Below, piece after piece: positions 12,860 to 24,091 of a stretch of 64,000 nt of DNA. Source of the stretch: Glebionis coronaria (Eukaryota > Streptophyta > Magnoliopsida > Asterales > Asteraceae); NCBI GenBank assembly GCA_025667525.1, contig CM046882.1, positions 544,806,630 through 544,870,629 of the forward strand. Reading direction: 5' to 3'. How positions within the stretch are numbered: position 1 is the stretch's first letter; every line of letters begins with the position of its first letter. The notes beneath the pieces were generated by a model, which worked only from the letters and a program-made list of their open reading frames with translations, did not search any database and was not told the origin of the DNA. The position numbers were made by a program, and so were the translations under genes.

Positions 12860-13776
12860 TGGTGGTAAACTATTCAGGCGTATCCTTTGTTCGTGATCAT
12901 GTATATTATCGTATATATAAACCACAAAAAGAAAAATACAAAAATATAAAACCAAGAAAAACCATAAAAATATAAAACCTACAAAAACCATAAAAATTAT
13001 AAAATCAAGAATAACCAAAAATATTTTTCGTTTTTTAAATCGGGCATGTCTTTTAGTACGGTAATATTTACGGCTTTAGAAATGTCGATCAATATTGACA
13101 CGGCGCCATAAATAGAGTCCGTATAAAAGTTGTACATTTTTAAAACATGCCCATAATGGCTTGTAGTTATTTCAGACTGCAACCCAGTTTTCGCATTAAA
13201 GTCACGTATTTCCTTGGAAAACGTTGGCTCACAACGGGAATTAATTTTCTCGGGCATGATTTACAAGCCAAATCATGCAAAGGGATCAAGTTTACTTTAC
13301 AACTTGGTCTAACACGAGTTTGTGTACGTCTCAGTGCATTATATTGTTAAAATAAGAGAAATCTTATTGCCACCACGAATCAATCTTTTCAAGATAATTA
13401 ATTGGAAAAGTTTTCATCAATATTTGACTCTTTAAACAATGACTACAGCTCTTTCAATAGAAAACGGGTCATCGTTTAAGGGGAGAAAATATTAAATCGT
13501 CTTCGTCATCAAAACGATTTTTCAAAAATGTTTGAGGAAAATTTATTGGCTAAATGGTTAATGAAGTGGTCTTGCTTTAGAATAGGACTTGCTTTAGATC
13601 TCGGAGATTTGCTAATTGGATGCGATGCTTAAGTGGTGTGAAGGTTAAGTTGGCTAAATTTAACAATGGTTAGGGAGATTAGAAAAGACAATGAATAAAA
13701 AGTAAAAGTGAAAAATGTAGGGTTAAAGGTGACAATTTGTGAAAGTTGTAAAATTTTGACCTAAGTCAAAACCAAA

Positions 13777-13796
13777 CCCCCCCCCCCCCCCCCCCC
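13777..13796. repeat. Poly(C) tract
   Basis: Twenty consecutive C. Its length may be affected by sequencing or assembly error. Confidence 0.9.
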
Positions 13797-13916
13797 GTGC
13801 GTCTATTCTTTCTTCTTCACTGTTTCTATTGCCGATATTAACACACACATACACATACTCAAGCTTTCACAAAACTCTCGATTCAATCACTCAATCCGTT
13901 TCATTCGATCTAAAAG

Positions 13917-14956
13917 GTACAAACATCGAATCTTTAATTTATAATTCGCCTAGTTCATCATTTAATCAAGTTAATTGATTCGGGTAATCAAGATTATCAA
14001 TTTAGGGTTCGTTTGCCAAAATTCGAGATTAATTGATTAGGGTTTTAGGTGGGTTTTACTCGGAATATCCTTAGAAAGATGTTTTGTTGCCTTAGAATGC
14101 CTTAAAACTCACAATCGCGCCTAGAATAATCATTAATAGGGTGCGTTTAGAACTTCCGGATGAACAAGGTTTTTGAACTTCCGAATGAAGAAGTTCCGAG
14201 TAAACTTCCGAATGAAGAAGTTCCGAGTGAACTTCCGAATGAAGAAGTTCCGGATGAACTTCCGAATGAAGAAGTTCCGGATGAACTTCCGAATGAAGAA
14301 GTTCCGGATGAACTTCCGAATGAAGAAGTTCCGGATGAACTTCCGAATGAAGAAGTTCCGGATGAACTTCCGAATGAAGAAGTTCCGGATGAACTTCCGA
14401 ATGAAGAAGTTCTGAATGAACTTCCGAATGAAGAAGTTCCGAATGAACTTCCGAATGAAGAAGTTCCGGATGAACTTCCGAATGAAGAAGTTCCGGATGA
14501 ACTTCCGAATGAAGAAGTTCCGGATGAACTTCTGAATGAAGAAGTTCCGGATGAACTTCCGAATGAAGAAGTTCCGGATGAACTTCCGAATGAAGAAGTT
14601 CCGGATGAACTTCCAAATGAAGAAGTTCCGAATGAACTTCCGAATGAAGAGTTCCGAATGAACTTCCGAATGAAGAGTTCCGAATGAACTTCCGAATGAA
14701 GAGTTCCGAATGAAGGACTTCCGGATGAAGAGTTCCGAATGAAGGACTTCCGGATGAAGAGTTCCGAATGAAGGACTTCCGGATGAAGAGTTCCGAATGA
14801 AGAGTTCCGAATGAGGACTTCCGGATGAAGAGGGGTTGGATTGATAGTTGTTTGCCTATTATAATTACTTGTTGAAATGTATTATGCTTAGAAGTCATAA
14901 TGATATATATCTATATATTGTTTGTGCATCAACCTTTGATGTCTTATCTTAAGCAG
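13917..14956 (+). other. Candidate 5'-UTR intron ahead of the env-like ORF
   Basis: A donor AAAAG|GTAC at 13916/13917 follows a CT/CA-rich leader, and an acceptor TTAAGCAG at 14956 lies 5 bp before the env-like ATG (14962). If used, about 1040 bp including the whole minisatellite would be removed. Prediction only, from splice-site appearance. Confidence 0.35.
14175..14830. repeat. 27-bp minisatellite, 18 units plus degenerate tail
   Basis: The unit has the form GAACTTCCGAATGAAGAAG plus TTCCGGAT. Eighteen 27-bp units lie between about 14175 and 14660, with GAT/AAT/AGT variants, then shorter variants with GGACTTCCGG to about 14830. Because 27 is a multiple of 3 both strands are open: plus gives a (DELPNEEVP)n frame (14160-14687), minus gives a second repetitive frame (14092-14898). 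Each unit contains an inverted GAACTTC/GAAGTTC pair, so single strands can fold. Confidence 0.95.
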
Positions 14957-14961
14957 ATACG

Positions 14962-17900
14962 ATGACTAATCCAACAGTACAAGCACTCCAAGACTCTAGA
15001 GCAGCCGCAATTTCCGAAGCACGAACCCTCAAGTTCATACCAAACAATTACCGGCTGAAGCAAGTTTCAAAATCCACTCACCATGGATTTAAAGTCGCCA
15101 TAGCAATCCTTGATCACTCTCACTTCAAGAATGCTTTAAGGAGTACTGCCTCGGTTCCATATGATTACATGTATGAGTTCTGGGCTACCAAGGAAAGTAC
15201 TTCAAACAAGATCACCTTCTCTCTCGACAACAAAGAACAGACACTCACCGTCTCAGACTTCCGCAAAATATTTGGAATTCGGGATACACCCAAAGGTATG
15301 TCATTTTCCAGGGATCCTACTAAAGACGAACTCATGGAAATGTTCCATGCTCTTGGATGTCCTGACCTACGAGTTGTGTCCGATTTTACCACCGCTAAAG
15401 TAGGTCAACCTTGGAGAGCAATCTTGGGTATTCTCAGTAGATGTCTTACACCTAAATTATCTGGGCATGATGCTGTGCGTGGTCCACTCATGAACATATT
15501 CTATGGAATGTACAAAGGCTCAAATGTAGATTATGCATCCTTGTTATGGGAAGAATTTAACTTTCAACTCTTCCAAAACAAGAAGCTGAAGACTAATTTC
15601 TTTCCTTACCCTCGGTTTATCAAGCTTATAATAAATTATTTTATGAAGAATGATGTCTCTATTGATAAGCGTGCAGCAAGTCGTCATCACACTGAAGAGG
15701 CTGATCATATTGTGGATCTAAGGCATGAAGGACCATCTGGTGCTGTTATTCCTGGTCCTATTCCCGATTATCTTCTGACGGATAAAATTAAAGCTTCTGC
15801 TGATTACAAACTACTGCTACTAGAAATCAAGAAGCTAAAAGCAAGCCTTCAGACAGGAGAAGACTCGTCTACTACGGTCAAGAGTAAAGGTAAACGCAAG
15901 CAACCAGCTGCTTTATCTGAACCCGAAACCAAGAAGAAGAAGACTGAGGCTAAGAAGGGAAAAAGTACGGCTGATGAGTTCGTTCTCCACGACGAAGAAG
16001 ATGTTGATGATCCTACTCTTGACAAGGCTGAGAGAAAAATAATGAAGATAGCTATTGAAAAGAGTAGGAGAGACACGGGCGGTAGTGGTTCGGGTGCACA
16101 GATGAATATTAAAGAAGAGTACGAGGAGCCAGATGATATTGATGAGTTTGGATCACCTGAACGGTATTCTACTTCGAAGGAGACATCCATCCCTGTTTCA
16201 GCAAGTGTTGAAAAGGAGTCCGGTGCTCCCACAATCATGGTACCTACCCAGCCTTTAGTAACTCAACCTCCACCAATTCAGCCCTTACCAGCTCGACCGG
16301 TACCAACACCATTCCTTCCACCTCCAATAACTCCCATCCTCAGTACTGTGGTCACAACCGAGCCTCTTCAACCAACCCATAGTAGCTCTGCATCATCTTC
16401 AATGGCTGCATTTGTAATGGCAGAACTCTTGGATAAACATACGGATAATCAAAGAAAAGAGATGGATAATCTTCGCCAAGAGCTACTTAGACGAGTTCAA
16501 AGTGAAGAAGCATCCAAGAAAGCCCAAGAAGAGATGCTTGCTAAGTTCGCTGCAGAGATGGAGTTGACACATAAAGCTCATGCAGAAGAACTAGCTCAGG
16601 TCAAGCAGGCTGAAGCTGATAAGTATGCTGCACGAATCACGAGACTTCAAGCTATGAAGGATAAATACAAGGAGAAGAAAGAAACACTTGAAGCTTCTAT
16701 TGAAGAGAGAGTGAAAGAATCCGTTGAGTCCCTTATGACAAAACTGCGTGATGAGATGAAGAAACTCGCGGCTGATAATCTGATGATTAAGTCGTCCAAT
16801 CCTTCCAAATCCGCCTACAAAATTGCATATGACTTGACGGATTTTGAATTAAAGAAGATCCTCAAAGCTCGCATGAGGGAACTTGGATCTTTTGATAAAT
16901 CTAAAGTTCAACGGACACTCTACAAATCACTGAATGAAGCTATCATGGAGGATGATCGGTTGTTCAAAATGTTTGGAAGTGTGGTACCTTACCACATTCT
17001 GCCTGAAGAGGAAAAGGAAGATAGTGAACAAGAAGAGGGTGACGGGGAAGAAGAAGAAGAAGAAGAAGAAGAAGAAGGAGAAGATGATGATGGTGACGAT
17101 GATGGTGATGATTATGAGGATGATGATGATGATGATGGTGGTGATGGTGGTGATCGAAATGAGGAAAGTGCTAAGGGAAGCAACGAGGATGACGATGAGG
17201 ATGATGATGGAAAACAGCCTGAAACAGGGGACAAGGTTGCCAGCACAAAGAAACCATCTAAGTCTGGTACCAAGTCTCAGAAGGATGCTGCGCAAAAGGA
17301 AAAATCCACCTCAACGGAATCAAGACGATCCAAGTGGCGCCATGATGTGAATGCTACTACGGCGTCATCGATTCCCGGTACATCTGTTGCTATTTCTATA
17401 CCTGTTACCACTAATCCTGTTAGTTCTGTTGTTGCTCCTGTGATTGCAGAATCAGTTACTGAACCTGAGTTTGCACCACACTCGCCTGTTCACGACACCG
17501 CCGAGATGCCTGAATCAGAACCAGCAGATGCTCATGTCTCTACTCCTCTGCCACAAGAACCACAATCTACTGTTCCCGAGTCAAGCACACGGGACTGGGC
17601 GGACACATTGGAGATCGATGAAACTGCACCGCCACAAGCTTGGATCACGGCAGCTGCTAAATATGATCCAATCACAGACGCTGGCAGAGATGTTCTGTAT
17701 CTCCGTATCCGTAGTCCGATTGACTTGTGTGCATTTCTGGCTCATGAGTATAAGTCTTCGGTCACTCCGTCTTTGGTGAAGAGAGCGCTAAAGGATAAGA
17801 AAATTCGCGCCAAAACCAGGTTAAGCCGCATAGAGTACGAGTATTATGCTGACGAGGTCCTGAAAGCTCTTAACGCCGTTCAAAGGCCAGGCCTCCATGA

Positions 17901-18052
17901 ATCAGAAAGAGCTCCACCTCCACTTGATCCTTCTCAAGATAATCAAATTTCTCTCGACTTCTTCGTCACCTATGATCTTGATTATCTCCTCAAGGGTTCA
18001 TCAAAGTACGCAACCTCCCTGACCTTGCTGAAAGCTGCTAACTGGGGGACAA
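14962..18052 (+). pseudogene. Copia A env-like/extra ORF, 5' part (split by element B)
   Basis: ATG at 14962, 5 bp after a candidate splice acceptor, then open for 1030 codons to the insertion point; beyond 18052 the frame reads into B's LTR and stops at 18099. N-terminal core (residues about 50-230): YEFWATKEST, LTVSDFRKIFGI, LSRCLTPKLSGHD, YPRFIKLI. Then Lys-rich segments (KKKKTEAKKGK), a Pro/Thr-rich stretch (about 420-480), a long helical coiled-coil-like region (about 490-610, RKEMDNLRQELLRR), a strongly acidic Glu/Asp tract (about 690-735) and Ser/Thr linkers. No convincing signal peptide or membrane segment is seen, so 'env-like' is positional only. It ended at 30904 before B inserted: total 1311 codons plus stop. 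Confidence 0.75.
18048..18052. repeat. Target-site duplication of element B, left copy
   Basis: GACAA directly before B's left LTR; the same five bases follow the right LTR at 30055-30059. Confidence 0.95.
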
Positions 18053-18578
18053 TGTTGATCCTAAACTTAGATCGATTAGCTTTGTGTATACGAGATTAGA
18101 TCAAGTATAACACGTAGAGAAACCTTTGTTATATGCTTTGTGAATCTAAGTATTATGCGGAATTTAATAATTAAACAAGAACACAAGATGTAAACAAAAC
18201 TTTCACTTTGATTATCAATGTCGAACTTGCTTACAATGAAAGATGTTTACGAATGAAAACTTAATGAAAACTTGATATTAAACATTAACCTAAAGGCCTT
18301 CTTTTATAGACTAAGAAGCCTTGTACAATAAGCTACGTATCAACTATTCTAGGTAAAGATAAACATAGAAAATACATTGTCGTTTCTATCCTTACTAGAA
18401 GTATTCTAGAACATAATAAACGTGTAGCTCACATCTTCCATCAGTGCTTGTCTTCAATCTGTCAACGCTTGACTTTAACTTGTCAACGCTTAAGCTGTCA
18501 GCGCTCACTTTGCTCTTGTCAACGCTTGAGTTGTTCTTGTCAGCGTTCAAGTGATTTGGCCTTAATTTATTCCCAACA
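18053..18578 (-). repeat. Element B 3' LTR
   Basis: 526 bp, TG...CA ends. Element-strand start TGTTGGGAAT, TATAAAAG at 18301-18308, end GGATCAACA. Differs from the other LTR at four positions (for example gatcct/gatccc near the plus-strand start). Near its U3 end it carries the phased TGTCARCG array. Confidence 0.95.
18439..18548. repeat. 21-bp phased TGTCARCG array in B's LTR
   Basis: Six motif copies start at 18439 (variant), 18460, 18481, 18496, 18517 and 18538, spacing 21, 21, 15, 21, 21. The block is repeated in the other LTR (29915-30024). It lies in U3, upstream of the LTR TATA box on the element strand. Confidence 0.9.
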
Positions 18579-18579
18579 A

Positions 18580-18590
18580 TCCTCCCCTAA
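18580..18590 (-). other. Element B polypurine tract
   Basis: On the minus strand TTAGGGGAGGA lies directly before the 3' LTR start, the expected primer site for plus-strand synthesis. Confidence 0.85.
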
Positions 18591-18630
18591 ACTTGATATC
18601 CACTCTTATGATCAAGTTTCTGAATAAACA

Positions 18631-21600
18631 TTAAGAACTTGGAGGAGTCTGACAAACCTTATCATATTGGTAATAAATAAATCTGATCAAATTCTTTGCC
18701 ACGTCACTTGTGTAATCTATCTCCAACTGGGTGTCCTTCATCTTTTCCAAAACAGCCTTGGATATGAAATACTGAGCATCTACAAGTAAATACTCAGCAA
18801 ACTTTGTAGAACTCAAATGGTATACACCAGCAGCTGAATATAACCTCCATTGAAGACCACTGAGATCATCTTCAAGATCCTTCCATATTTCAGGATCTTC
18901 CTCATTTGTCCCACACATTCTTTTGAATGTGGTCCAAAGTTTTATTCCATTAGCTGAAGTTGGTGCTTCAGCCTCATACTTGGTCTCTAGCAACCTCCAA
19001 AGGTCCACCAAGTCTTCTCTATCACAACTTGCAAATAAAGATATGAGAGTGGTAAAAGTGTGTACCTCCTTGCCATATCTTCCAATTTTCCAGAATCCAC
19101 ATTCATCTTCATCATAACTCACAATTGGATTCCTGGAATCTAGTGGTAACACATGCACCATATCTGAAGCTTCTAATGGGGAGAGCTTGAGGCTCTTTCT
19201 AATAACTGCTTCACTTGGATATAGTTGATTCATATCTTTTGGAAACTCAAGTGTAAATCCCTTCTTCACTGGTCTGGGAACTATCATAGCTTTCTTGATT
19301 TCCATCTCTTCTGCAAGTTGCTCCTTTCTTTCATCTGAAAGAAGTCTGAAAGTGTTTTCTTCCTGCACTTTCACCCAAATAGGATAAGCCCTATGTTCCA
19401 ACTCATCAAATGTCAAAGCCTTCAGCTTTTGATGTGTCCATCCAACTCCATGACATTTGAGCAACATAAAGTAGAGCTTCCTTCTATCCCTCTTTAACTC
19501 AGAGAGAATGTTGCTTGCCTTGTGCTTCAAAATCACCTTACAATCCTTCTGAACTCTAAGAAGAATTTCCAAACCCCATATCTGATCTGAAATGGTCAAG
19601 TCTGGATTATCCATACAGCTTTCTTCCCAAGAATTGTACATCTGAACCACCTCTGGCATATCAAAATCAATCTGCAACTTTAAATCTCTCAGCTTTTCCC
19701 TAGCAAGCTCATCACCATACTCAAGTCTTTCTGGTTCAATAATCATTACACTTGAATCTGAGCTAGCTCCATCACTTTCTTCTTCAGAAGTCACAACAAA
19801 TGGTGACTTTTCCTTTTCACCTTGTTCCATCATTTGCTCAGCCAATCTTCTATCAAATTCAACCTGAGCTGCATTCTTTGGAACAATTTCTTCTACCAAC
19901 TTACCCTTACCCTTATCTGATGGTGCAATGTTTGGTAAGGTAGATGGTAATACCTGAGTAGGAACATCCTTGATGATAGATGATGACTGGAATACATCAC
20001 CTCCATATACAGGTCTGTCAACGTCCAAATTTCCTCTATCAGCGCCTAAAATACTTCTATCAGCGTCTAAAGTTGTCTTGTCAATGCCCAAATATTTTGC
20101 CTCAGCGCCTTGTGTAACCTCTCTCAACATTGCTGTAAATGATAAATTTAGATTGGTTGGAGAGATTAAGGACGTATCAAAACCTGTTTGTTCCTTCAAA
20201 GTAGTAAGAGCTTCAGCAACATCCAATGATTGACCATCTTGACTGCTCTTATCACTCAGATTTCTTTGATCTTCCTCCCCTTTGGAAGACTCCTCCATAC
20301 CTCCCTTTGCATGAGCACTCTCCAAAACAACAATCCTCTCCCTCAATTCCTTGAGTTCAAGGCCTTGGTTGCTGACAATTTGTACTAAGTCTGCATTCTG
20401 CTTTTGCAAGATAATGCAGACAGCCGTCAATTCCAAAAGAGTCATTGGTTCCAGTCTGCCCTCTTCTAAAATGGGGATTTGACCTCCCAAGTCAGGTTCA
20501 TTGGGCATGGATGAGGACTTAATTATGGTGGGACTGCCTTGGCCAGCGTCTAAGCCAGAACCAATAGTCCCAGCCTCATCCAGGTCACCAGCCACACTTG
20601 TGGTGGTGGTTCTCTCTGCTTCATGGCTAGGACCACCAGAGGAGAACTCTCCAGCAGTCCTTTGGCGTTTGATCAACCTATATTCAGGTGGTGTGGAAGA
20701 TGGTGTGGAAGAATGGGTAGATGTGGGTTGGTTAAGGGGTGTTTGGGATTGTGATGGTTGGGTGTCAGCGTTGGAAATAGGCACATCAACGCCCACATTA
20801 GATGTGTCAGCGTCAAAGGATTCTTGGTCAATTTGCATTTGGTCAGGTGAGGGTAAAGGTTCAGGGATAGGTTCAAGTTGTGGGTGAGGGTCAATATGAG
20901 GTTGGGGGTCTGGTTGGGGTTGTGCTGCTGCAATAACAGCAAGCATGGCTGGGGTTAAAGGTAAGTCCCTATGAGGTGGTGAATTCATCTTGGTAAAAAT
21001 AGCTTTCTTTTGTTCAGGGATTTTATAAAAGTCATTGTGATCCCTTGAACAATATCTTTGATCATCAAAAATCATTTGCAGAAAACGGGGATAAGCTAAA
21101 GTCATTTTTGTCCCCTTGTTTTTACACATTCCTTCAAAAATCATTTTAGACCAGTTATATTTTTGCCCTGTTGCAATACACACAATAGCAGTTGCAATGG
21201 ATCTATTGATCTCATTGTGTGCAGTACATTTGGGACTCAAACATTGAAGGAGAATGTGAATGAGGTACTTCCAGGCTGGGGGAAATTCCTGCTTATGGTA
21301 CTTATTAAGAGTACCTTCATCAGGAATAGGGTATCCCAAAGCCCTAAGCCCTTGTTCTATTTCAGTTATGGGAAGAATAGTTATACCATCAGCATCATCA
21401 AGATGCAAGGCCTGGCGTACCAAGGCCTCAGTAACCACCCAAGATCTCCCATGAACAATAGAAGTTAATGTGGTCACTCCATTAACTGTTGAGGAACTGA
21501 CAGTGTTCCAAAACTGTTTAATGTGTGTGACTGGAATGAGTGGTGCATGAGAAAGAGCATACCTTAATGGGGATGCGTTCAAATACGCCACCATTTGTGT

Positions 21601-21702
21601 TTATTGAGGGAACAAAGTATTATCAGCAACAAGATAAGCAATCATGTTGTGTTGAGACTTGAACCCCAAATCCAATTCTGCTGAGTTAAATCTTGGTGCC
21701 AT
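18631..21702 (-). pseudogene. Element B env-like/extra ORF with an early stop
   Basis: The frame starts at ATG 21702, meets TAA at 21601-21603, and is open again from ATG 21594 to 18631 (987 codons). N-terminal core (about 230 residues): PLRYALSHAPLIP, IKQFWNT, a VVTEALVRQALHLDDADGI block, LRALGYPIP, LLQCLSPKCTAHN, YPRFLQMIF. Next a Pro/Gln/Ser-rich linker, a heptad stretch with xxADRxx repeats encoded by the 21-bp array (20016-20109), an acidic Ser-rich region and a conserved-looking C-terminal part (YDEDECGFWKIGRYGKE, LQWRLYSAAGVYHL). No membrane segment is evident. It follows pol by 1.26 kb, the usual position of the extra ORF in Sireviruses. If translation can start at 21594 the protein may be only N-terminally trimmed. 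Confidence 0.75.
20016..20109. repeat. 21-bp phased TGTCARCG array inside B's env-like ORF
   Basis: Five motif copies at 20016, 20037, 20058, 20079 and 20100, all exactly 21 bp apart; in the minus-strand reading frame they give a seven-residue repeat with A/V-D-R. A smaller pair lies at 20763 and 20784. Confidence 0.9.
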
Positions 21703-21980
21703 TGATGAAAGCTGTTAATTTGAAGTATAGAAGATGAAGGTTGATAAGAGAAAAGTGTTAGACAAGAATTATAGATACCCTGTTTAAAAATAGGAGCCAA
21801 ATTTATAGGAGTGGATGAATGCATGTGATTGGCCCAAAAATAGGCAAAGATTTTCAAAAACTAATCATGAAAATATTGAAAAAGTTATAAGTTATCTCAT
21901 GCATTTAATGAAAGTAACAACTCCTAAAATTACGGCTTGAAAATATGTCAAAAAGTAACAACTGGGTAGGTCCCATTGAG

Positions 21981-22100
21981 TGTCAACGGTCAAATATAAC
22001 CCATCAACGCCCAACGGCTATAATCTTGTCAACGTTCGCCTAAAGCCATGTCAGCGTCCAATTTGGTCACAACAACGCTTGGAAAAATATTGTCAGCGTC
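21981..22100. repeat. Phased TGTCARCG array 1 in the pol-env spacer
   Basis: Motif copies at 21981, 22002, 22027, 22049, 22070 and 22091 (spacing 21, 25, 22, 21, 21). The region is non-coding, so the phasing is not explained by protein constraint. Confidence 0.88.
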
Positions 22101-22744
22101 CAAAAATAAAATGGTTTTAAAAAGTGAAAAATGACCTTAACAAGTAATTTATCCTAGAGAAAATAACCAAAAGCTGATAATTATTATAGGGCGTCAAGCA
22201 CTGTCCAGTTATGCACACTTGCAAAAGCAAGATAGACATAACAGTCCTCTAGTGTCCCTTGCTAACCAAAATTCTTAACAACCAAGTTACCTTATAAAAT
22301 CCTTGTTACTCCCAGGTAAATCCCATATCAAAATGATTCCCAAGTCTCCCAACAGACCACAACCAATTCTAGGCCAAAAATGTCTTGGCAGCATGCAAAG
22401 TTGATATACTATGCATGCTACAGTGCCTCATGGTTTAGTAAAACTAACCCATACTCACCTGTGGACACAATCTAGAATTGTGATAAGAGTATCATATGGA
22501 TACCCAAAAATCCTAAAGGTTCCTAAAACCTCCCCTTAAACAAAGATACAAAGAGTTTGCTAAAAATATGCATGAACATAAAAAATTTATGTCAAGATAG
22601 GAATAAAACATTCCAACCATCATCCATAAACAAAAACATGTCCAAATGCTTCTCCTTTGATCCATAAGCAACTCTGTATCCAATGGTATACTGCAAACAC
22701 CATCTGCACATTTAGATTGAAAACCACAAAACTAACATTGTTGC

Positions 22745-22863
22745 TGACAACGCCCCGATAACACATAACAGCGTTGAAGGAAGCTTTGTCAGCGTTAAAC
22801 AATTATATTGCTGACAACGTTGTAAAAGCACTTATCAGTGTTCAAACAACCTTCGTCAGTGTT
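22745..22863. repeat. Phased TGTCARCG array 2 in the pol-env spacer
   Basis: Motif copies (TGACAACGCC, TAACAGCGTT, TGTCAGCGTT and variants) at 22745, 22766, 22787, 22812, 22833 and 22854 (spacing 21, 21, 25, 21, 21). Non-coding. Confidence 0.88.
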
Positions 22864-22960
22864 AGAAAAATATAGTGGAAAATCTAAATCATCAAGAAGA
22901 CTAATAATAGGAATGCATCATCCGGTACATACTTTTACAAAAAGAATCCAAAACACATAC

Positions 22961-24091
22961 TTAAGTGAGATTAACCATTCCAATACTTGTTACCAAGTAC
23001 TGAAATCTTCCAGCATCAAAAGGTTTAGTTAATAAATCTGACACATTTTCCTCAGTGTCAACCCTATCTGGTTGTATTAAACCTTTCTCAAAGCAATCTC
23101 TTATAAAATGGTGTCTAATTTCTATGTGTTTAGTTTTAGAATGATGCACAGGATTCTTAATGATGCATAAAGTACTATTATTGTCAACAAATATCTTAGT
23201 ATGCATGAAGTTATACCCATAATCCAACAGCTGGTTCTGAATCCACAACACTTGACCACAACATGCTGCTGCAGCCACATATTCTGCTTCAGTTGTAGAG
23301 TTAGCCACCACTGTCTGTTTCTTGCATTGCCAAGATATTAATCTGCTCCCAAGAAATTGACATCCACCAGTTGTGGATTTCCTATTAAACTTGTCACCAC
23401 CATAATCACTATCTGAATATGCAATCAGCTCCAATGGGGAATCCTTTGGGTACCACAAACCAAGAGTAGGGAAACATCTTAGGTACCTAAAGATCCTCTT
23501 CACAGCATAAAGGTAACATTCTTTGGGAGTCACTTGATGGCGTGCACATGCACACACAGCAAACATGATATCAGGTCTGGAAGCAGTAAGATACATCAAG
23601 GATCCAATCATGGATCTATAATGCCTGACATCAACATCTTTCCCATCTCCAATCTTTCCCCAAGGGTGTTCTCTATCCATAGGAGTAGAAGCCCTCTTTT
23701 CATGTGGAGAAAAGCCAAACTTCTTCAAGATTTCAGCAACATATTTGTCTTGGGAGATGAAGATACCATCTTCTTTCTGCAGAACTTGTAAACCAAGAAA
23801 GAAGTTCATCTCCCCCATAGCACTCATCTTGAATTTGTCTGTCATGAGCTTGGAGAAATCCTCACTCATCTTTGGATCAGTAGACCCAAAAATGATATCA
23901 TCAACATAGACCTGCACAAGCAACACATCTTTGCCTTTCTTCTTTGTAAATAGTGTCTGATCTATGGTGCCCCTCTTGAATCCATTGTCCACCAAATAGG
24001 TAGACAAAGTACCATACCATGCTCTAGGGGCTTGATGAAGGCCATACATAGCCTTTTTGACTCTATACACTTTGTCTGGATGCTCAGGATC
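22961..24091 (-). pseudogene. Element B pol, C-terminal part: RT second half and RNase H
   Basis: In the same frame as the upstream pol segment, separated by a single TAG at 24092-24094. Contains the RT palm motif LVQVYVDDIIFGS, LTASRPDIMFAVC, and RNase H with YSDSDYGGD, STTEAEYVAAAACC and HIEIRHHFIRD, ending GMVNLT. All recognisable catalytic residues are present. The only lesion here is the upstream stop, which uncouples RT's N-terminal half from its catalytic half. Confidence 0.9.

Larger units (their letters stand above)
12860..14961 (+). other. Copia A pol-env spacer
   Basis: Non-coding AT-rich DNA between pol and the env-like ORF. It holds a purine tract (aaggggagaaa at about 13479), a run of 20 C at 13777-13796, a CT/CA-rich leader-like stretch (13800-13915), and the 27-bp minisatellite. 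Short frames at 12997-13350 show no domain. Confidence 0.6.
21703..22960 (-). other. Element B pol-env spacer
   Basis: AT-rich non-coding DNA between the pol stop (22961) and the env-like ATG (21702). Apart from two phased motif arrays (21981-22100 and 22745-22863) I see no gene or RNA. Short frames here show no domains. Confidence 0.7.

Noticed and set aside
14160..14687. Open (DELPNEEVP)n frame as a real repetitive protein
   Set aside because: It is the minisatellite read in frame; the opposite strand is equally open, and the array lies in a probable intron.
14092..14898. Minus-strand 268-codon frame across the same repeat
   Set aside because: A shadow of the 27-bp repeat, with no domain.
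16927..17350. Overlapping frames in the acidic tract of the A env-like ORF
   Set aside because: Low-complexity GAA/GAT codon repeats leave several frames open; only the 14962 frame carries the conserved core.
18439..18548. CRISPR-like array (regular short repeats)
   Set aside because: Repeats are about 10 bp with coding context in several places, in a plant retrotransposon; no cas genes.
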